DNA from: Pseudomonadota bacterium
GTDB lineage: Bacteria; Pseudomonadota; Alphaproteobacteria; Rhizobiales; Rhizobiaceae
Length of the DNA: 5,570 nucleotides
NCBI GenBank assembly: GCA_023428515.1
Contig: JAEYXI010000626.1
Coordinates: 1 to 5,570 of the forward strand
Reading direction: 5' to 3'
Both the position numbers and the translations under genes were made by a program. Positions 1 to 5,264 of the stretch are shown here, one piece after another; positions within the stretch are counted from its first letter, which is position 1; each line of letters starts with the position of its first letter. The notes beneath the pieces are model-generated. The model saw only the letters and a list, made by a program, of their open reading frames with translations, was not told the origin of the DNA and made no database searches.

Positions 1-1
1 G

Positions 2-208
2 GTCTGGGCGCTGGAGAATCCGGAGGCCGGCATCGTTGAGGCCGACGAGACGGATTTCCGCCGCTGCCTGGAAGTGCAGCTTCCCTATCTCGGACCGGTC
101 AAGGGCTACTATACCGACTGGACCCCGCTCGAAGGGCGGCCCGGCCTCTTCCCCGAAGACATCGACAAAAAGGACCCCTGGCAGTTCCGCAACGTGCTGG
201 TGCGGTAA
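2..208 (+). CDS. hss: Homospermidine synthase, C-terminal fragment (5' end outside window)
   Basis: Only the last 68 codons are present, open from the window edge to TAA at 206-208. The fragment contains WALENPEAGIVEADE near its start, then CLEVQLPYLGPVKGYYTDW, and ends in DPWQFRNVLVR. I recognise this as the C-terminal end of bacterial homospermidine synthase (about 480 residues in full), as found in Rhizobiales and Blastochloris. The family is a cytosolic NAD-dependent enzyme that makes sym-homospermidine, normally from putrescine. Homospermidine is a major polyamine in many alphaproteobacteria. The N-terminal NAD-binding domain lies upstream of the window and cannot be assessed. The gene converges on the PTS operon and is followed 20 bases later by an intrinsic terminator. 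Identification is by remembered family sequence. A saccharopine-dehydrogenase-like relative is the main alternative. Confidence 0.85.
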   Translation, partial: VWALENPEAGIVEADETDFRRCLEVQLPYLGPVKGYYTDWTPLEGRPGLFPEDIDKKDPWQFRNVLVR

Positions 209-228
209 GAGCCGCTTCCGCAAGAGAC

Positions 229-254
229 AAAGGGCGCCCGCGAGGCGCCCTTTT
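229..254 (+). terminator. Rho-independent terminator of hss
   Basis: A perfect 10-bp stem, AAAGGGCGCC (229-238) with GGCGCCCTTT (244-253), closes a 5-nt loop (239-243) and runs into TTTT at 251-254. It begins 20 bases after the hss stop codon. Read on the minus strand the same stem is followed only by TTTG, so it is a weaker candidate for ending the converging PTS operon, whose last stop codon is at 284-286. It may still act in both directions. Confidence 0.85.
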
Positions 255-283
255 CATATCCGGCGGGGGCGCTGTAGCCGGCG

Positions 284-571
284 CTACTTGCGCAACTCCG
301 CCTCGATCTCGTCGAGCGCCTTCTCCTTGCCGATGCCGGTGAGGAAGGCGAGGCCCTTGATGACGGGAATGGTGATGGACGAGGAAACCGGCGTCGTCGC
401 CACGATCAGGTCGGCGTTCTCCGCCATGCTCGGCGCCTCGGTCGCCTTGCACTGGACAGCGTTGAAGGTCAGCCCGCGCGCCTTCATCGCCTCGGTCACG
501 GTGGCGTTGACCGCCGTCGAGGTGGCGACGCCGGTGCCGCAGGCGAAAAGTATGGTCTTCTGTCTGGCCAT
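284..571 (-). CDS. gatB: PTS enzyme IIB, galactitol/ascorbate type (GatB-like)
   Basis: This 95-residue protein matches the usual size of a free-standing EIIB of the Gat/Sga group. The N-terminal hydrophobic strand leads into a phosphocysteine loop, ILFACGTGVATST, with Cys11 as the expected phospho-acceptor; E. coli GatB has the equivalent IIVACGGAVATST. The middle part (QCKATEA, then DLIVATTPV) and the closing IPVIKGLAFLTGIG follow the GatB pattern as I recall it. In the family, EIIB takes phosphate from EIIA and passes it to the sugar held by the EIIC permease, acting at the inner face of the membrane. The ATG at 571-569 has GGGAGG ten bases upstream. It is the last gene of the EIIC-EIIA-EIIB operon. 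The family is firm. The substrate (galactitol, another polyol, or something else) is not known, so the symbol denotes homology only. Confidence 0.88.
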   Translation of the reverse strand: MARQKTILFACGTGVATSTAVNATVTEAMKARGLTFNAVQCKATEAPSMAENADLIVATTPVSSSITIPVIKGLAFLTGIGKEKALDEIEAELRK

Positions 572-598
572 GCCGAGCTTTCCTCCCTTGTCTTTGGC

Positions 599-642
599 GC
601 AATTCCGGACGGAAAACCGTTTCCCGGTTTTCCTGGAATTGC
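599..642. repeat. Two-part intergenic palindrome between EIIA and EIIB genes (rhizobial REP-like)
   Basis: Two nested inverted repeats share one centre. The outer arms are GCAATTCC (599-606) and GGAATTGC (635-642). The inner arms are GGAAAACCG (611-619) and CGGTTTTCC (625-633), around a 5-nt loop. A 4-by-1 internal loop (GGAC opposite T634) separates the two stems, so 17 base pairs can form over 44 bases. The outer arm touches the EIIA stop codon (643-645). I associate near-identical GGAATTGC and GGACGGAAAACCG palindromes with dispersed intergenic repeats in Mesorhizobium and Rhizobium. That link, and any class name such as RIME, is from memory and untested. In the PTS transcript it could form a stable hairpin that affects termination, mRNA stability or relative EIIB output. 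It lacks a following U-run, so it is not a classical terminator. Confidence 0.8.
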
Positions 643-1104
643 TCAGTCGAGCAACGATCTGACGTCTTCGGCCGTCCTTGCGCTTGCAAGGCCGGCAACC
701 TTGGCCGGGTCCTGGATCGTCGCCATGATTTCCTGGAGCATGTCTATCTGCTTGTCCCGGTCGTCGATGGCAAGCAGGAAGACCACGCCGACCGGCACCA
801 TCTCGTCCGGCTCCTCCATATTGGCGAAATGAACCGGCGCCGACAGCACGCCGAGCGCGACGCCCGGCCTGATGACGTGCTCCGGATCGGTGTGCGGGAT
901 GGCGACGTTGAGCGCCTGTCCGAGCGGCAGCCCGGTCGGCATCGTCGCCTCCCGCTTCACCACCGCATCGGCATAGGACGGCTTCACATAGCCCAGCGCC
1001 TCGAGCTTGCCCGCGAGCAGGCGGATGGCCTGCTCGGCGCTCTGCGCTTCGATCCCCAGCACGAGCGCGCCGGGGTCGATATGATCCATAAGGGCACGCG
1101 CCAT
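643..1104 (-). CDS. gatA: PTS enzyme IIA, fructose/galactitol-type (GatA-like)
   Basis: This 153-residue protein is the size of a single-domain EIIA of the fructose/mannitol/galactitol fold. The active-site motif is visible as ALNVAIPHTDPEHV, with His71 as the phospho-acceptor expected to receive phosphate from HPr and hand it to Cys11 of the EIIB. Other family marks are KREATMPTGLPLG (about 50-62), the central PVGVVFLLAIDD strand region and the C-terminal KQIDMLQEIMATIQD helix. The reading frame stays open far upstream inside EIIC. I chose the ATG at 1104-1102 because GGAG lies six bases before it and homology to the family starts there; an in-frame ATG at 1089 is a less likely alternative. 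It sits 55 bases after the EIIC stop, with a hairpin in the gap. The related nitrogen-PTS protein PtsN has the same fold, but linkage to EIIC and EIIB argues for a sugar-uptake role. Confidence 0.88.
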   Translation of the reverse strand: MARALMDHIDPGALVLGIEAQSAEQAIRLLAGKLEALGYVKPSYADAVVKREATMPTGLPLGQALNVAIPHTDPEHVIRPGVALGVLSAPVHFANMEEPDEMVPVGVVFLLAIDDRDKQIDMLQEIMATIQDPAKVAGLASARTAEDVRSLLD

Positions 1105-1123
1105 CGCGGTCTCCGTCTCGGGA

Positions 1124-1144
1124 CCGGCCGCGCGAGGCGGCCGG
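1124..1144 (-). other. GC-rich hairpin between EIIC and EIIA genes
   Basis: A perfect 8-bp inverted repeat, CCGGCCGC (1124-1131) with GCGGCCGG (1137-1144), closes a 5-nt loop. It lies in the 55-base gap after the EIIC stop and just before the EIIA ribosome-binding site (GGAG at 1114-1111). No U-run follows on the minus strand, so it is not a terminator. It could protect the EIIC message from 3' decay or help set the ratio of membrane to soluble subunits. This is inference from position. In GC-rich DNA such stems also arise by chance. Confidence 0.45.
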
Positions 1145-1159
1145 CTCCGGTGTCTCAGA

Positions 1160-2563
1160 TCAGGCCGCGGTTTCCGGCTCGTCTTCTGCGCCGGCCGCCC
1201 GTTCCCAGGCCGCCGTGTTGCGGCGATAGAGGCCGAACGCCAGCGCGATGACGAGTGCAAGAAGCACGAGGCCGAAGACGCCCAGCCACTGGATCGCCTC
1301 GATGACCACATAGGGAATCCACAGGAAGCCGTAGACCACCGAGGTGATCTCCACCGCGTTCTCCGGCAACTGGAAGCCCGACGCGACAGCCGCGCTGGTG
1401 AACAGCGGCGCCAGCGCATTGGCGACGTAGAAGCCGACGGCCAGCGTGATCGTGCCGACCACCACCATGCGGAAGACGTTGCCCTTGAGCAGCGGCGCGG
1501 TCATCGCGACGATGAAGGGAATGACCGCGAGGTCGGCGAACAGGATGACGCGGTTGCCCGGCAGGATGATCGACAGGATGATCGCGATCGGGACCAGGAT
1601 CAGCGACGAGGCGATCGCCGCCGGGTGGCCGATCAGGATCGCCGAGTCGAGGCCGACGAGCAGCTCGCGGTCGCCGGTGCGCTTGCGCACGAATTCCTGC
1701 GCGGCGTCGGAGACGGGCAGCAGCCCCTCCATCAGTATCTTCACCATGCGTGGCAACAGCAGCATGACCGCGGCGAGCGTCATGCCGGTGCCCAGCACCT
1801 TGGCGAGCACGGTGCCGAAATCGCCGGCGTTGTAATAGGCGATCAGCCCGAGCACGAGGCCGATGATCAGGCCGAGCACGACCGGCTCGCCGAACACGCC
1901 GAACCGCCTCTCGATGGTCTCGGTGCTGATCTCGATGCGATTGATGCCCGGGATGCGGTCCATCACCCAGTTGAGCACGATGGCGATCGGCAGGATCTGC
2001 GCGGAGGCGAGATGCGGTACCGAGACGCCGGGAATGCCGTAGAACTGCTGGACGGCGCGCGCCGACCAGTCGGCGAAGAGCAGCGCGAGCGCGGCGACCA
2101 GTGCGCCGATGACGAGGCCGTAGGCCAGGCTGTCGGTCGCCGCGGTCGCCAGCGAGCCGATGAAGGCGAAATGCCAGAAATTCCAGACATCGACGTTGAG
2201 CGTGCGGGTCAGGCGCGTCAGCAAGAGCACGATGTTGACCGCGATGCCGATCGGGATGATCCACAGGCCGACCGACGAGCCGAAGGCGATCGCGGCGGCG
2301 GACGCCCAGCCGACATCGACGATGTCGCGCTTGATGCCGGTGTTGGTGACGATCGCCTGGGCGACGTCGCCGATCGAGCCGAGCATCAGCCCGAGCACCA
2401 GATTGATGCCGATGAAGGCGACGCCGATGGTGACGGCCGCGCGGAAGGCGCGCCCGACCTTGGCGCCGAGAACGACGGCGATGATGAAGATGACGATGGG
2501 CAACAGGACCGTCGCCCCGAGCGTATCGATGGCCGACTTGAGGCCGGTCAGAAAGACATCCAT
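1160..2563 (-). CDS. gatC: PTS enzyme IIC permease, galactitol type (GatC-like)
   Basis: This 467-residue polytopic membrane protein compares with about 450 residues for E. coli GatC. It starts with a short amphipathic stretch and a first membrane helix (about 15-33), followed by many more hydrophobic segments up to about residue 445 and a charged cytoplasmic tail. The most diagnostic region is about 298-354: GDRELLVGLDSAILIGHP, then LILVPIAIILSIILPGN, then LFADLAVIPFIVAM. It aligns with the GLDPALLLGH, CVPGNQVLPFGDLATIGFFVAM region of GatC. FGEPVVLGL at about 224-232 is another family block. The EIIC carries the substrate across the inner membrane while EIIB phosphorylates it. The ATG at 2563-2561 is fixed by an in-frame TAG two codons upstream and by GGGAGGAG nine bases before it. 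It is the first gene of the operon. The subfamily is firm; galactitol as the substrate is unproven. Confidence 0.9.
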   Translation of the reverse strand: MDVFLTGLKSAIDTLGATVLLPIVIFIIAVVLGAKVGRAFRAAVTIGVAFIGINLVLGLMLGSIGDVAQAIVTNTGIKRDIVDVGWASAAAIAFGSSVGLWIIPIGIAVNIVLLLTRLTRTLNVDVWNFWHFAFIGSLATAATDSLAYGLVIGALVAALALLFADWSARAVQQFYGIPGVSVPHLASAQILPIAIVLNWVMDRIPGINRIEISTETIERRFGVFGEPVVLGLIIGLVLGLIAYYNAGDFGTVLAKVLGTGMTLAAVMLLLPRMVKILMEGLLPVSDAAQEFVRKRTGDRELLVGLDSAILIGHPAAIASSLILVPIAIILSIILPGNRVILFADLAVIPFIVAMTAPLLKGNVFRMVVVGTITLAVGFYVANALAPLFTSAAVASGFQLPENAVEITSVVYGFLWIPYVVIEAIQWLGVFGLVLLALVIALAFGLYRRNTAAWERAAGAEDEPETAA

Positions 2564-2566
2564 TCC

Positions 2567-2611
2567 CTAAATCTCCTCCCGTGATGCCCGCCGGTCTCCT
2601 CCCGGGAACAT
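2567..2611 (-). promoter_or_regulatory. Possible 14-codon leader ORF with duplicated Shine-Dalgarno motif before the EIIC gene
   Basis: On the minus strand an ATG at 2611-2609 opens a 14-residue frame (MFPGGDRRASREEI) that stops at TAG (2569-2567). It is in the same frame as EIIC, with one GGA codon between its stop and the EIIC start. The exact 9-mer GGGAGGAGA occurs twice on the minus strand, at 2603-2595 and 2580-2572. The second copy is the EIIC ribosome-binding site and lies inside the leader frame. The leader has no Shine-Dalgarno of its own. If the promoter proposed at 2618-2645 is real, the transcript would start close to the leader ATG. Translation of the leader could couple to or compete with EIIC initiation. 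The arrangement is seen; function is speculative. Confidence 0.25.
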
Positions 2612-2617
2612 TTGTCG

Positions 2618-2645
2618 AGTATGTAATACCAAAGTTCGCCGTCAA
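2618..2645 (-). promoter_or_regulatory. Candidate sigma-70-type promoter of the PTS operon
   Basis: On the minus strand, TTGACG (2645-2640) matches the -35 consensus at five of six positions. It is followed after 16 bases by CATACT (2623-2618), which matches the -10 consensus at four of six. A small inverted repeat, GTAT-TAC-ATAC (2629-2619), overlaps the -10 box and could be an operator half-site pair. It is too short to assign to a regulator family. The position, about 55-80 bases before the EIIC start and in the only sizeable gap upstream of the operon, supports it. The -10 match is weak. Confidence 0.4.
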
Positions 2646-2773
2646 AGAGCCGCGACCCGCGCCATCAGGCTTATCCCGGGAAAAATGCGGATACGCAGGA
2701 ACAGACCGCGCCTTGATTTCGTTCGCAAATCGGGCGATTGAGGTATCGGGTCGGAAAAGAGAGGGATGAGATC

Positions 2774-3151
2774 ATGACGATTGCACGCAACGTGTTCTCG
2801 GCAGGCGCGGTTGCCGCACTGTCCGTCATCCTCGCCGGCTGTATGGGCGGCGGAGGCGGCGGCGGGTCGACGCGGCCTGCCCAGACCGGGGTCGAAGGTT
2901 CCTGGATAGACGCCCAGGGAACCGGGCTTTCCACGCTCTCCGGAGGCGCCTTCTCGACGGTTGCCACCGACACCGGACAGAAGCTCGCGGAAGGCAGCTA
3001 CACGCTCACCAACCCGACCTCGGTGCAGATCAGCGGCACATCGCTGATCCGCCAGTCGCCGATCAGCTTCAACTGCCTCCTGGTCTCGACCAGCCAGCTC
3101 AATTGCACCAGCTCGGCCGGCCAGCAATTCGTGTTGACCAGGCGCGTCTGA
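2774..3151 (+). CDS. omp10: Omp10-like outer-membrane lipoprotein
   Basis: This is a 125-residue exported lipoprotein. A basic N-terminus and hydrophobic helix lead to a clear lipobox, ILAGC, so Cys23 should be lipidated after signal peptidase II cleavage. A run of seven glycines (25-31) forms a flexible tether. The mature domain starts at GVEGSWIDAQG (39-49) and contains DTGQKLAEGSY (66-76). It ends in NCLLVSTSQLNCTSSAGQQFVLTRR, where Cys101 and Cys111 are placed for a disulfide. This follows Brucella Omp10 (about 126 residues) as I recall it, including GIEGSWVDPNG, KLAEGNY and PTQLNCTSSAG. In Brucella, Omp10 is an outer-membrane lipoprotein and surface antigen; the molecular role is unclear. 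I chose the ATG at 2774 over the in-frame ATG at 2738 because it gives a normal signal peptide and GAGGG lies just upstream. It appears to head a three-gene run. Confidence 0.85.
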   Translation: MTIARNVFSAGAVAALSVILAGCMGGGGGGGSTRPAQTGVEGSWIDAQGTGLSTLSGGAFSTVATDTGQKLAEGSYTLTNPTSVQISGTSLIRQSPISFNCLLVSTSQLNCTSSAGQQFVLTRRV

Positions 3152-3176
3152 CCATCCCAAGGCCGCCGCGGCGTCG

Positions 3177-3854
3177 ATGATCGCAGTCTTCGCCGTTCTT
3201 CTCCTTGCAATCATTGTGCTGCCGCAGTTCTGGGTGCGGCACACGATCGGCCGGCATGCGGCGGAGCGTCCCGATCTCGACGGCACCGGCGGCGAGCTTG
3301 CCAGGCATCTGCTCAATCGTTTCGACCTCAATAGCGTGAAGGTCGAGATCACTGACAAGGGCGACCACTACGACCCCGAGGCGAAGGCGGTCCGCCTCAC
3401 CGCCACGCATCATGACGGCCGCTCGCTATCGGCTGTTGCGATCGCCGCGCATGAAGTCGGTCACGCGCTGCAGGACGCGCGCGGCGAGACGATGCTGGCG
3501 GCGCGCCAGCGGTTGGTGAAATTCGCCATGATGACGGACAAATTCGCCGGCGTGTTCTTCATCGCTTCGCCGATCCTTGGCGGCCTCGCGCGAACGCCGG
3601 TCGCCTTCTTCGGACTTGTCGGGCTCGGTATCGCATTCCTTGCCGTCAGGGTGATCGTCGATCTCGTGACGCTGCCGGTGGAGACGGATGCGAGCTTCAA
3701 GAAGGCGTTGCCGATGCTGGAATCCGGCAAGTACCTCGATCCGAAAGACATGCCTGCGGTGCGGAGCGTGCTCAGGGCGGCGGCCTTCACCTATCTCGCC
3801 GGCGCGCTGATTTCGCTGGTCAACCTTGCGCGCTGGATCAGACTGCTGCGATAG
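3177..3854 (+). CDS. Membrane zinc metallopeptidase, YugP type (Zn_peptidase_2 family)
   Basis: At 225 residues this matches the length of the YugP family. An N-terminal membrane helix (about 2-19) precedes a soluble catalytic part containing YDPEAKAVRLT (65-75) and GRSLSAVAIAAHEVGHALQ (81-99). The HEVGH at 92-96 supplies two zinc-binding histidines and the catalytic glutamate. Glu169 in LPVETDAS corresponds to the conserved LPVEFDAS block of the family and is a candidate third zinc ligand. Hydrophobic segments at about 123-138, 142-165 and 200-218 suggest more membrane passes. The substrate is unknown; the family is distinct from HtpX/M48, although the motif is shared. It starts 25 bases after the lipoprotein gene. 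I see no good Shine-Dalgarno, but no earlier start exists in frame after the stop at 3135-3137, so the ATG at 3177 stands. It is probably cotranscribed with its neighbours, perhaps by translational coupling. Confidence 0.88.
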   Translation: MIAVFAVLLLAIIVLPQFWVRHTIGRHAAERPDLDGTGGELARHLLNRFDLNSVKVEITDKGDHYDPEAKAVRLTATHHDGRSLSAVAIAAHEVGHALQDARGETMLAARQRLVKFAMMTDKFAGVFFIASPILGGLARTPVAFFGLVGLGIAFLAVRVIVDLVTLPVETDASFKKALPMLESGKYLDPKDMPAVRSVLRAAAFTYLAGALISLVNLARWIRLLR

Positions 3855-3880
3855 TCCGGCCCCACGCTGGAGGGAGCGTC

Positions 3881-5134
3881 ATGGTCGCCTATTTCGATGA
3901 GCGGGAAATCCTCGATCACAAAATCCGGGAGGCCGATCTGTTCGGCCGACTGCCGGTCTTCGTGGCGCGTGCGATGGCGCGGGCGCCGGGGTGGGCGCGC
4001 TGGCTTGAGGGTATTGATCCGTCCAAGGTGAAGAGCCGCGAGATGCTTGCCCGCCTGCCGGTGCTGCGCAAGACCGAGCTTGCCGAGTTGCAGGCGAAGG
4101 AGCCGCCCTTCGGCGGTTTCGCCGATCCGGACGCCTTGCAGGGCGCGCGGCTCTTCCAGTCGCCGGGGCCGGTCTTCGAGGTGCAGGGGCCGGGCAGCGA
4201 CCCCTGGCAGTCGGCGCGGGCCTTCTTCGCGGCGGGCGTGCGGGCCGGCGACATCGTTCACAACGCTTTCTCCTACCACCTGACGCCGGGCGGCTTCATC
4301 CTCGACGAGGGGGCGCGGGCGCTGGGCTGCGCCGTGCTGCCGGCCGGAGCAGGCAATACCGACGCGCAGGTCGAGGCCGCGGCGAGCCTCAGGCCCGGCA
4401 TCTATTGCGGCACGCCTGACTTTCTGAAGATACTGCTCGACCGTGCGACCGAAATGGGCCGCGACCTCGGTTCCTTCACCCGCGCGCTGGTATCGGGCGG
4501 CGCGCTCTTCCCGGCGATGCGGCAGGAATATGCAGCGCGCGGGGTCGCGGTGTTCCAGGCCTACGCCACGGCGGAACTCGGCGTCATCGCCTATGAGAGC
4601 GCGGGCGACGACGGTTCGCCGCTTCCCGGCATGATCGTCAACGAGAAGCTGATCGTGGAGATCGTGCGGCCGGGCACGGGCGACCCGGTGGCGTCGGGCG
4701 AAGTCGGCGAAGTCGTGGTGACCAGCTTCAATCCGGCCTATCCGATGATCCGGCTGGGCACCGGCGACCTGTCGGCGGTGCTGCCCGGTCTGTCGCCCTG
4801 CGGGCGGACCAACATGCGCATCAAGGGCTGGATGGGCCGCGCCGACCAGCGCACGAAGGTGAAGGGCATGTTCGTCGATCCCAGGCAGGTCGCCGAAGTG
4901 CTTCGGCGCCATCCGGAGATAGGCAAGGCAAGGCTCGCAGTCTTCCGCGAGGGCGACCGCGACGCGATGCGGCTCGACGTCGAGCCGGCGGGAGCATCGG
5001 CGATCGACCTGACACTGGTCGAACGAACGCTGCACGACGTCACCGGCCTGTCGGGAACGGTGGCGGCTGTCGGGGCCGGAAGCCTGCCCAATGACGGCAA
5101 GGTGATAGCCGACGAACGGGATTATGCGCGCTAG
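3881..5134 (+). CDS. PaaK-like adenylate-forming (ANL superfamily) protein with altered P-loop
   Basis: This 417-residue protein has the organisation of phenylacetate-CoA ligase PaaK (about 430 residues). Blocks in order: the early RLPVLRKTEL (58-67); GTPDFLKILL (177-186); QAYATAELG (226-234), matching the Y-G-x-x-E motif with Glu232; IRLGTGDLS (289-297), matching the ribose-binding RTxD region with Asp295; the hinge GRADQRTKVKG (318-328); and a C-terminal NDGKVI with Lys407 at the usual catalytic-lysine position. The phosphate-binding loop, SSGTTGKP in PaaK, is replaced by QSPGPVFE (93-100), with no Ser/Thr/Gly-rich loop. I recall relatives in alphaproteobacteria with SPGPIYEPEG here, so this looks like a subfamily trait. 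It may still activate an acid to a CoA thioester or adenylate, but that should not be assumed. GGAGG lies seven bases before the ATG. It begins 26 bases after the peptidase gene. Confidence 0.8.
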   Translation: MVAYFDEREILDHKIREADLFGRLPVFVARAMARAPGWARWLEGIDPSKVKSREMLARLPVLRKTELAELQAKEPPFGGFADPDALQGARLFQSPGPVFEVQGPGSDPWQSARAFFAAGVRAGDIVHNAFSYHLTPGGFILDEGARALGCAVLPAGAGNTDAQVEAAASLRPGIYCGTPDFLKILLDRATEMGRDLGSFTRALVSGGALFPAMRQEYAARGVAVFQAYATAELGVIAYESAGDDGSPLPGMIVNEKLIVEIVRPGTGDPVASGEVGEVVVTSFNPAYPMIRLGTGDLSAVLPGLSPCGRTNMRIKGWMGRADQRTKVKGMFVDPRQVAEVLRRHPEIGKARLAVFREGDRDAMRLDVEPAGASAIDLTLVERTLHDVTGLSGTVAAVGAGSLPNDGKVIADERDYAR

Positions 5135-5153
5135 CCGCGCCGAGCCGTTTTTT
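5126..5153 (+). terminator. Weak candidate terminator after the PaaK-like gene
   Basis: A 5-bp GC stem, GCGCG (5126-5130) with CGCGC (5136-5140), has the TAG stop codon in its loop. It is followed, after seven intervening bases, by T6 at 5148-5153. The spacer between stem and T-run is longer than in standard intrinsic terminators, so the call is tentative. The T-run also forms part of the larger inverted repeat at 5145-5211. Confidence 0.3.
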
Positions 5154-5211
5154 GCTTGCATCGGGAAAATCCGGGTGTGAACATCGGCCCGGGAATGCTG
5201 CAAAAAAACGG
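5145..5211. repeat. Long imperfect inverted repeat between the PaaK-like and nucleotidase genes
   Basis: CCGTTTTTT (5145-5153) pairs with AAAAAACGG (5203-5211) over nine bases. After a bulged A, two further GC pairs form (5154-5155 with 5200-5201). After a small internal loop, GCAT (5158-5161) pairs with ATGC (5195-5198). Inside, CCGGG (5171-5175) can pair with CCCGG (5188-5192). The whole 67-base element lies 54 bases before the nucleotidase start. Each arm places a T6-T7 run outward of GC-rich sequence, so it could serve as a bidirectional transcription stop or a 5' leader structure of the nucleotidase message. Pairing is visible; function is inferred. Confidence 0.5.
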
Positions 5212-5264
5212 TCAACGAAGCGCGCTAGATGCTGTCGGACAACCAGAAAATCGGGAGATGTCGC

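Noticed and set aside
1105..1419. N-terminal extension of the EIIA frame by 105 codons
   Set aside because: It overlaps the 3' part of EIIC and is Arg/Ser-rich without domain similarity. The EIIA fold begins after the ATG at 1104, which has a ribosome-binding site.
1625..2584. Plus-strand 319-codon frame antisense to the EIIC gene
   Set aside because: The product is dominated by Asp, Glu, Ala, Arg and His with no recognisable domain. This is typical of the antisense strand of a GC-rich membrane-protein gene.
1155..2645. Minus-strand 496-codon frame overlapping the EIIC gene in another register
   Set aside because: It lies almost wholly over the EIIC gene and translates to an Arg/His/Gly/Asp-rich, low-complexity product with no membrane or domain pattern. 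It is a GC-driven shadow of the clear permease.
2581..2769. 62-codon plus-strand frame in the divergent control region
   Set aside because: There is no ribosome-binding site and no recognisable domain. It overlaps the candidate PTS promoter and leader.
2738..2773. Upstream in-frame ATG that would add 12 residues to the Omp10-like lipoprotein
   Set aside because: The extension (MRYRVGKERDEI) is highly charged and would precede the normal basic-hydrophobic signal sequence. The ATG at 2774 gives a standard lipoprotein signal peptide.
3791..5215. Minus-strand 474-codon frame opposite the PaaK-like gene
   Set aside because: It is an Arg/His/Ala-rich antisense frame with no motif. The plus-strand gene has a good ribosome-binding site and clear ANL blocks.
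5126..5228. Direct repeat GCGCGCTAG at 5126-5134 and 5220-5228 as a possible att or insertion footprint
   Set aside because: Only nine bases of GC-rich sequence match, with no mobile-element gene nearby. Chance is an adequate explanation.
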